64,000 bases of DNA from Spinacia oleracea (taxonomy: Eukaryota > Streptophyta > Magnoliopsida > Caryophyllales > Amaranthaceae): positions 131,214,385 through 131,278,384 of the forward strand of contig NC_079487.1 of assembly GCF_020520425.1 (NCBI RefSeq). The letters are read 5' to 3'. Position numbers and translations under genes: made by a program. Shown here in pieces: positions 56,901 to 64,000 of the stretch (within the stretch, counting starts at the first letter, position 1; each line of letters begins with the position of its first letter). The notes below the pieces were generated by a model, which saw only the letters and a program-made list of their open reading frames with translations, did no database searches and was not told the DNA's origin.

Positions 56901-59900
56901 GAAAACTGCGCGTTCCAGGGGGTTTGGATTTGTTTCATTTCGCAACCAACAGGTGGTTTCATATTCCTTTTTTCGCGTTGGCTTATCTGTTCTATAGCTG
57001 CTTTTCTCTAACGATTCTATGTTTTTGCTACAGGATGCCCAAAGTGCTATAAATGATCTTACTGGTAAGTGCTGTTTAAATCATGCACGCTATTCGTCTT
57101 TTTCTTTGTTATCTTTCAGCTGTATGTCTTGTATTATTCAGAGCAAGGTGTTCATCATATGCTACTCCCCTCCTTTTTCTTGAGTAATTCACGGAGGGGT
57201 GTAAATACTTTTTGGAGGAGAACTACTTGTGTTCTAATTGTTTTTTATCTTCATTATTTATTGTTAAAGTTGTTGTTTCGTGCAAGAAAAGTGAATGTAT
57301 TTTGAACTTTTTGCTTAAATATTTTTCCTTCACTCAAAGTTTGACTTTGGATTGGTTAGATTTAGATGTCCTTCTGGTTTATTTGGTCGTATAGTTGGTC
57401 TATTTTCAAGACTTGATTTATGTTCAGAAGTTAGATCTGATGTAACATCATATGACTAAAGACGAACAGTATAGTCAGTTAAACCTTTATTAGCTTTAAT
57501 ACTGTATTTGTTGTGTTTTCCCTTATGTCGTCGCTGTAGTTTAGAAACATGAATTCCTTTCTAATTTATTGTACATCTATATTTTTACATAGCATTTAGA
57601 ATGTTATTTATTTATATTTCAGGAAAATGGCTTGGTAGTAGGCAGATACGCTGCAATTGGGCCACTAAAGGTGCTACTTCCAACGATGATAAGCAGAGTT
57701 CTGATTCAAAAAGTGTGGTGGAATTGACAAATGGGTCATCAGGTTTGTAATTATCACATCATGGTCTAGGATTTCTGTTAAAATTCTCTACTGGCCTGGC
57801 CTGTACTAGTACTCCCTGATTGGGTTAAAATTGAGTTGGTGAATTGGTTTTAGGCAATTAGTTCCATGATATTAACTTAACTGAAGCTGGAAGGAATTAT
57901 TTCATGATTTTCTTAGGAGAATTGTAGTAGAAAGAAATGTGACCTGTGAATATCAAGTATCAGCAGACACCAAGTGTGATGTGAATCATATGCAGTGGTC
58001 AAAATTTAAGGATATGAACATGAGAGGGCACGTTCTGATTTTTGGAAATATCTACAGGTTGTTATATAAATGTTCATCTCCAATGGAGTTGGATTTTCTA
58101 CTGTTTGGATTTTTGACTATAGGATGCTAGAATAAAATGCCAACTGCTCTTGCATATCAGAACGGTTACCCTTGTAAGAGTAAAGCTGCTTACATCCTAC
58201 ATGAGACCCTCTCTTGACCAAGAAACTATGAGGTATGTAGATGATGTTCATTAGATCCTGACATAAGGTGCTCTGAGTGAAAGTATCCTTATTAGTTGTG
58301 GTATTCAATGCTGTATTCTAAGTGCTGCTTGCTTGGAACCTATTGCCACAGCTTAGGGTATCGGGTTGGACTTTTATGCACCGTAATTGTGTTAAACACT
58401 AGTTTACATTAAAAAGCACGCAAGGAATGGGAGTGCTTTTGGGGTGATTTAAGAGAAGAATATGTAACGAAGTACATAAAGGAATTTACATGCTCAGCTT
58501 GCTGGCTAGTTTGATGGGATTCAGAAAATTAATAGATACTAGGCTCTGGTGTACATCTCAGTGAAAGAGTCGTTTTTGGTCAAATTTTATAGTAGTCTTC
58601 TTTGGCTATAGAATGCTGATTAAGATGCCTAGGGGTTTGTTTTATCCTGTTACAGCAACGCAAGGGTATATTTCATACGGAAGATATGACAACATTAGTA
58701 AACCTCTGTTACTACTCTCCATAAACATATGCTTTTAAGCCTTTAGTTGGAATAAGTGTGCTTTCACTCAGCATCTCCAAATAATAATATAACTGTTTGT
58801 AAAATGGCGAACCGTCCTTCATTTTTACAAAACCATAAAATGAAAATTTCTAGTGTCTTGGAGCCGAAAATCAAACAATGATAAGCCACATCTTATATTT
58901 GCAAACCTGGTGCCTCTTAGCTGAAAATGTTGGGTTTGAATAGCGGACGATGTACAATGAATCACTGGGGGTTGGAGCGAAATAGACAGGAAAGGAAATT
59001 GAAAAGGTAAATTAGTTTAGTCTTTAAGGTTGAGATGATGTGTACCAATAATAGTACCAAGCAAGCGGGTAAGGTTGGATTTTGTTGAAGCACCCACCAT
59101 CTGCATTTTTTTCTCTGCGACTCTGTTTACTGCTATACCCCATACAGCAGCATTTTTGCTGAAGCCAATCTGTATAGCCCAAACCCGAGTGTAGGGACTA
59201 CCTAATTATCTTAAAGTAGATCCCCTGCTAATAAAGTGCTTCAGCACAATGTTTTGAGCTCATCAATGTGGTAATGCATTGGAGACTTGTGGCCAAGTTT
59301 TCTTTTTGTAATACCTTATGTACTTCTTCCAAAGGATTGGAGGTCTACAGTATAACTGTTCAATAGAGGAAGGCTTGTCGTGAAACTTATATGTCCTGAC
59401 TTTGTGTGTGTGGTGTAAGAGTTTTCGTTGGATATCTTGAATGAGTTTGCCTCTAGATGAGAGTGACCAGATTGGAGAATGGTACAATGGCTTCCATCTG
59501 GAAATCAACTTCATGTTTCAAGTAATGTATGACTCGTTTACCTGTCGTCCAAGGCTAATACATTTTATGAAACAAACAAGCTGGTGACCAATAGGAACTT
59601 TAGTGGACTATCAATAATATTTACACTTTAATTCCAAATCATCTTGGACTTGCTGCTCTTTTCAGTTTCCCATTTGTTAATGCATATTTACCTGTTTAGA
59701 TTGCTATGCATATCATTCCATATAAACAGGCCTGTCTGTTGTGTTTACGTGATGAAATCTTTTGGAAATTTTCAGAAGATGGAAAGGAGGCCACAAACAG
59801 CGAAGCCCCTGAAAATAATCCTCAATTTACAACTGTATATGTTGGGAATCTTGCCCCTGAGGTAATGAAATGTCAGTTATTTATCTTTTACCCCCCCCTC

Positions 59901-61157
59901 CCCCTCTTTCCCTGTTTGCAGCTGAAGGAACAATTCATCTTTGCTTATAACTTAAGGATTTACTTGCCCCCTCGCCTCCTTACACTCAGTAGCATCCTTC
60001 TTGTGGTTTAAGTGTCAGTTGTCAAATTTGCTTCTGTGTTCTTGAGTTAATATTTCATCCGACTCAGAATGACCATTAGAGCTTTTCATGCAGCTGTAAA
60101 AATATGACCATATGTGATGTGTTTCTGATAGTGAGGAGAGAGTGGGGTGAAATTGCATTAACATTAATCAGTACAGTCAAATGGAAAATGCTACAATAAG
60201 AAGCAGAGTAATAAAAACAAATACTTGTTTAACAAAAGTTTTTGACTAATGTTATAAGAGACAATAGGCTGAATTTACCATTTATTGGTCATGTTTTACT
60301 TGCAGACTACTCAGCTTGACCTCCATCGCCATTTCCATAATTTGGGTGCTGGAGCTATTGAAGAAGTAAGGGTGCAACGTGACAAAGGCTTTGGCTTTGT
60401 TAGGTACAGCACTCATGCTGAAGCTGCAATTGCCATTCAGTTTGGAAATACACAAAGTATGCTTTTGGGCAAACTAATCAAGGTGAGTCATGTGCTGCAT
60501 CTTGTTATGTATTTAGTTTTTACACAGATAGACTAGGTCTTGCTATGTTTAATATTTATTTTGGTAATTTTAAACTGGCCTTTTTACATAAAAAAGAATT
60601 GTTACATCCCGTGTCCGGATGTTTGAACGATTGCATCTGTTCTGTACACATGAGAAAGCGGGTTACTATCTAGATCATTCTTCTAACTTTTCCAAGTCCC
60701 ACTTGTGCTAATGTTGTGATGAACATACAATTCTTCATAGTATGTCACGTAACCTAATTGAATGAATTTTTCTTTCTATACGATGAGTAGAATTGTCTGT
60801 CACTTGCGATCTCTTCTTTAACTTTTTCTGCTGCCCAACTTCTGATGGTCTGTCGTGTGCTTGTAGTGCTCCTGGGGAAGCAAGCCAACACCAGCAGGGA
60901 CAGCATCAAATCCACTTCCTCCACCTGCTCCTGCACCTTTAGGCCTTTCGGCTACAGATCTTCTATCCTATGAGAGGCAACTAGCAATGAGTAAGATGGG
61001 TGGGATGGGTGGTATGCATGCTCTTATGCATGCACAGGGCCCACATCCACTCAACAAGGGTAATATGGGAATGACAGCTGCTGGAGCTAGCCAAGCTATT
61101 TATGATGGCGGGTTTCAAAACGTTGCAGCTGCCCAGCAAATGATGTACTACCATTAA
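53988..61157 (+). CDS. UBP1: Oligouridylate-binding protein UBP1 (three RRMs)
   Basis: Twelve exons: 53988-54089, 55103-55164, 55353-55455, 56353-56429, 56510-56571, 56664-56751, 56877-56952, 57034-57064, 57623-57742, 59776-59861, 60306-60482, 60867-61157; all introns GT-AG and phases agree. Product 424 residues, as in Arabidopsis UBP1 proteins. Gln-rich N-terminus (1-34); RRM1 about 55-130 (VYVGNI, YGFIHYY); RRM2 about 138-216 ([14 protein letters not shown] at 179-186); RRM3 about 260-335 ([14 protein letters not shown] at 296-303); Pro/Gly/Met-rich tail ending [13 protein letters not shown]1 binds U-rich pre-mRNA and 3'-UTRs in the nucleus, enhances splicing of weak introns, and enters stress granules. 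Intron 9 is long (2033 bp) and a MITE lies in intron 3. Confidence 0.96.
55808..56107. mobile_element. Stowaway-type MITE in UBP1 intron 3
   Basis: About 300 bp, left end CTCCTTCTGTCCCC after TA, right end GAAGAGGGAG before TA. The interior includes a second CGGTTCCTTTATGTTTGTCC phrase, so it may be two nested MITEs. Confidence 0.6.
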
Positions 61158-61951
61158 AATCTTGATGCACAGCCCTTTTGGATTCCTTCTGCATCCGCCG
61201 ATTTGCATTCGTGTGTCTAAAATTGTTTTATTAGCTCTATCTATGTTTCTCCTCTTGATTGGGAGTGGGATTGAGGCTTATTTCCCTCCTTGTACTTGAT
61301 TGTCCTGTGTGTTGATGCATGATGTAACCCTTTTTCTTTTTTTTTTTTTTTAATCTTTCCCCTCGGCTTTTAAAGTTTCAGTTTCTTTCTTTTCTCTTCC
61401 TATCTTGTAGGAACTGATGGTTGATCTAGAGGAAGTATGTCCATTATGGACACTATATATATATACATATATCTTCCTTTTTTTTTTTTTTTCCCTTCTA
61501 TCAATTTGGAGTACTTCTTGTTGTGTAGCCTTGTGAGTTGTGACAATCCGGAAGTTCATATGAGGAAGCTTTGTGTATACTAATTTCCCATATTTATTAC
61601 AGTTATGCCTGAAATATTTACTCAGTATGTGACTGTGTTCTTTTTACCTATAAACAAAGTTCCCTTTCTGCTATTGATCTTAATCATCTAATTAACCCAT
61701 AAAGTTACAAACCAATATTGCCTTGAACAGGAGTTTGATGCTAATGTTAGTACAGAATTTTACCAATTAACTATGAAGATTTTAGCATGTGTCAAGTTTG
61801 AAATTGCAGACTGTGAATCCATAGAAGTAAAGCTTTAAAAAATCATGGGATTGGAAAAAGAATCGATAATTTGCCTACCATGACATTTGCAAAACGATTC
61901 TGATTAAAAATGCACATATCTAGAGTTATTAGGATAGGTGCAAAGAGTAGG
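61158..61951. other. Convergent intergenic region between UBP1 and FLU
   Basis: Holds the UBP1 3'-UTR and the FLU 3'-UTR. T tracts (61338-61351, 61480-61491) and a TATATA microsatellite (about 61457-61470) are present. No other gene seen. Confidence 0.5.
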
Positions 61952-63921
61952 TCAATCTTCTAGTCTAGCAATATACTTGTCATAGAATTTTCCAGCTTTC
62001 TCAAGATCCCCAAGCTCAGTATAGCAGTCAGCGATTGCGCCATATGCGTCTGTATTTCCTGAAGTTTCTCCTATACGCTTGGAAATACCCAGAACCATAT
62101 TATGGTATCTTATCGCTTCATGATACTTCCCTTGTCTTTGCAACGAGGCTCCTGAAAATTGAAAAACATTTCCATAGTTCATCATAATAATTACCACTGC
62201 AAGTGGTATACATTCTAAAAATACAAGTTAAATAAAAGGGATTTTGTTTTCAAATATTTTACTTTCATGATCTAGCCCTCTCAAGTAGGGATCATACTTT
62301 TTGGAACATGATATAGAAAACATGCATGGATCACAGGCTACCTTAATCAGCTTAATGTATGCATGCTTAATGTGAGTGCCTTTTTTTTTTTTTTTTTGCC
62401 TACTGCTTAGATTACCATCTGAGTAGCAGAAACAACATATGAAGATTTTATTACTATATCACCAACTTTTCTTTGCTTGAATGTTTTTTCATTTAGCTCT
62501 GAGCCTGGTGCATTGGCTCACTTTGGTGGTTGTTAACTGGACATTTGATGGTGTATTAGCAAAGAAGCAAAGTTAAAAGGGGTAAAAATTAGCAAAGAAG
62601 CGAAGTTAGAGGGGTAAAAAGTGCCGCGTGTTAACACCAAGTGCAGACCTTAAGCGATATCATAAAGTAAAGCAAAAACTAACCTAGGCCTCTGGCAGCT
62701 TTCTTTTCCTTGACAGGATCGTTCATATTCTTAGCGAGTTCCAGAGCAACCTTAAACTCTGTGTATGCTTTATCTGGTTCTTGGTTTCGTAGATAAGTCT
62801 TTCCAGCCTTCAGATGAGAAATCAGCTCCTCTGTCTTTGGATCAATTATTACTTCAGTCTCCGGGATTCTGTTATTAATAGGGGCATAGCTCAAGCTAGG
62901 GGCATATGACTCAATTTTCGCTTGTCTTCTAAGAGCTGCATTAATCTGACGCAGTTGTTCATTTAGTTTTTGGAGTTCCCCCTTTCTTTGCCGAGCCACC
63001 AGGCCTGTGACAGAAGCACATATTTATTTATTTTTTGAATAAAAGCACATAATATTTAAATCCAAGATACAAAGCATAAATATATGATTTCACAACTTCA
63101 AAGATGAACTTGGTAGAGGTTTGCACACTATTCACATTATGAAGTAAAACTATTCACAGCTGATATCTCAGCAACTCTGCATACATCTAAAGCCATCAAA
63201 AGAAGGGTTTTTCCAAAAGACAATGGTTGCAACAGCACTGCAGACTTCCAAGTCCAGTTCATATGATATGGGAGACATCAAGGTGGGTACAAAATGTAGC
63301 GATTCTATAACATTGGCTTCCACATTTCCATGATTAGTTCAGGCTAATGATCTCATATGAAAAATCAAACATTTAGTAACAATTAACAAATATGCTCTCC
63401 TCTTAACCATGAACAAGGATGTCTTCCTCTCGCCGTAAGAACTAAGAAGTAACTTTCTGGGCATGCGAAGGTTATGGCTTTTCTCATGAAACTAACACAG
63501 AGAGACCCAACCAGGAATCAATTTCATCTAATACAAGCTCTTCTATCACTCGTCAGCCTCTCATATGGTTCTAGTGCAATCATAAAGCAGACTTCGGATG
63601 ACTTCTTACTTCTTAGCAATGTTCTTATAGCAAACTTTATGTCTTGTTCCCTCCATCAACTTCTACATATTCTATGTTTTCCAGTCCGTCTGAAAATTTT
63701 ACCATAAAATGCGGTCCAAAATTTTGTAGAAGGATGGGAAGCAAAAAAAAAATCTCACCTCCAACAGTAGCACCGATAATTGCTACAAATAGGAGCACTG
63801 GCATATTGAAGAATGAATTGGCGGCCTCACTTGTTTCTGCAAGAGCTTCTGAAGGCATAGCCAGAAACATGGCATTTGTTAAAAGAACCGCTATTCCAGG
63901 AAATTTGGCAATCCATGCTTC
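61952..63921 (-). CDS. FLU: FLU, TPR regulator of chlorophyll synthesis (3' part; 5' exons outside window)
   Basis: Three exons read right to left: 63921-63759, 63004-62684 and 62151-61952 (stop TGA), GT-AG, phases agree. The first visible exon encodes an Ala-rich stretch, SEALAETSEAANSFFNMP, and a membrane span (VLLFVAIIGATVGG). Next comes a coiled-coil-like QRKGELQKLNEQLRQINAAL, then the conserved YAPSLSYAP, and TPR repeats (LISHLKAGKTYL..., KAYTEFKVALELA, GASLQRQGKYHEAIRYHNMV, AYGAIADCYTELGDLEKAG). FLU is a plastid membrane protein that binds glutamyl-tRNA reductase through its TPRs and shuts down 5-aminolevulinate synthesis in the dark. The transit peptide is not in the window. Convergent with UBP1, 0.8 kb apart. 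Confidence 0.95.
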
Positions 63922-64000
63922 CTGTCAAGTTGACAGAGAGTTCAAGATTTCAAGTTATGAGACAAAAGCTTGATAGTTGATACCATAGTACTAATACAAA

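Noticed and set aside
57069-58308. Short frames in UBP1 introns 8 and 9
   Set aside because: Intronic, short and without recognisable protein features; the exon chain is complete without them.
63474-63973. Plus-strand frames over the last part of the window
   Set aside because: Antisense to a FLU exon and its introns; no family recognised.

Overview
The window is nuclear DNA from a flowering plant. Intron-rich genes with GT-AG introns sit among LTR retrotransposons, MITEs, SINEs and DNA transposons. The gene families (pollen receptor-like kinase, JAZ, UBP1, FLU) and the AT-rich background point to a eudicot. Caryophyllales/Amaranthaceae (spinach-like) is my best guess, but it rests on a general impression of the repeats and is not proven here.

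Layout. (1) 1-24085 is one nested block of LTR retrotransposons. An Athila-type Ty3/Gypsy element on the minus strand has its 5' LTR at 22703-24085, its tRNA-Asp-type primer site next to it, gag-protease at 19767-22560 and pol at 10054-12613. It was invaded twice. A gag-only LTR element (12614-19766, two 2460-bp LTRs with no differences seen, 5-bp target duplication AGATT) sits in the reverse-transcriptase region. A Copia element on the plus strand (1-10053, its first ~370 bp outside the window) sits at the end of pol. (2) 24086-31300 holds a pollen-receptor-like-kinase gene (28051-25036, minus, two exons, two Stowaway-type MITEs in the intron), a poly(A) retroposon with an 11-bp target duplication, a Tourist-like MITE and a SINE. 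(3) 31300-40300 is a graveyard of small transposons: Stowaway copies, SINE heads, a long-TIR Mutator-like element, a hAT-like element with a nested repeat, and a second Mutator-like element. (4) 40320-41847 is a complete three-exon JAZ jasmonate repressor with a G-box upstream. (5) 43056-45844 is a solo-LTR-like unit with a 5-bp duplication; it contains eleven 154-bp tandem repeats. (6) 47663-53732 is a Mutator-like element with a 9-bp duplication. It contains a CACTA transposon (47802-51594), which in turn carries three exons and two introns copied from a SEC16 gene. (7) 53988-61157 is a complete 12-exon UBP1 RNA-binding-protein gene on the plus strand. (8) 61952-63921 holds the last three visible exons of FLU on the minus strand, convergent with UBP1; its 5' end lies outside the window.

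The host genes look functionally independent: pollen-tube signalling, jasmonate signalling, stress-granule RNA binding and control of chlorophyll synthesis. The most unusual content is the SEC16 gene capture inside a CACTA inside a MULE, about 0.25 kb upstream of UBP1. Next come the arrays of potential hairpins in the Copia leader and at both CACTA ends, and the 154-bp minisatellite inside an LTR-like unit. All boundaries, splice sites and identities were read by eye; no alignment or database search was run.
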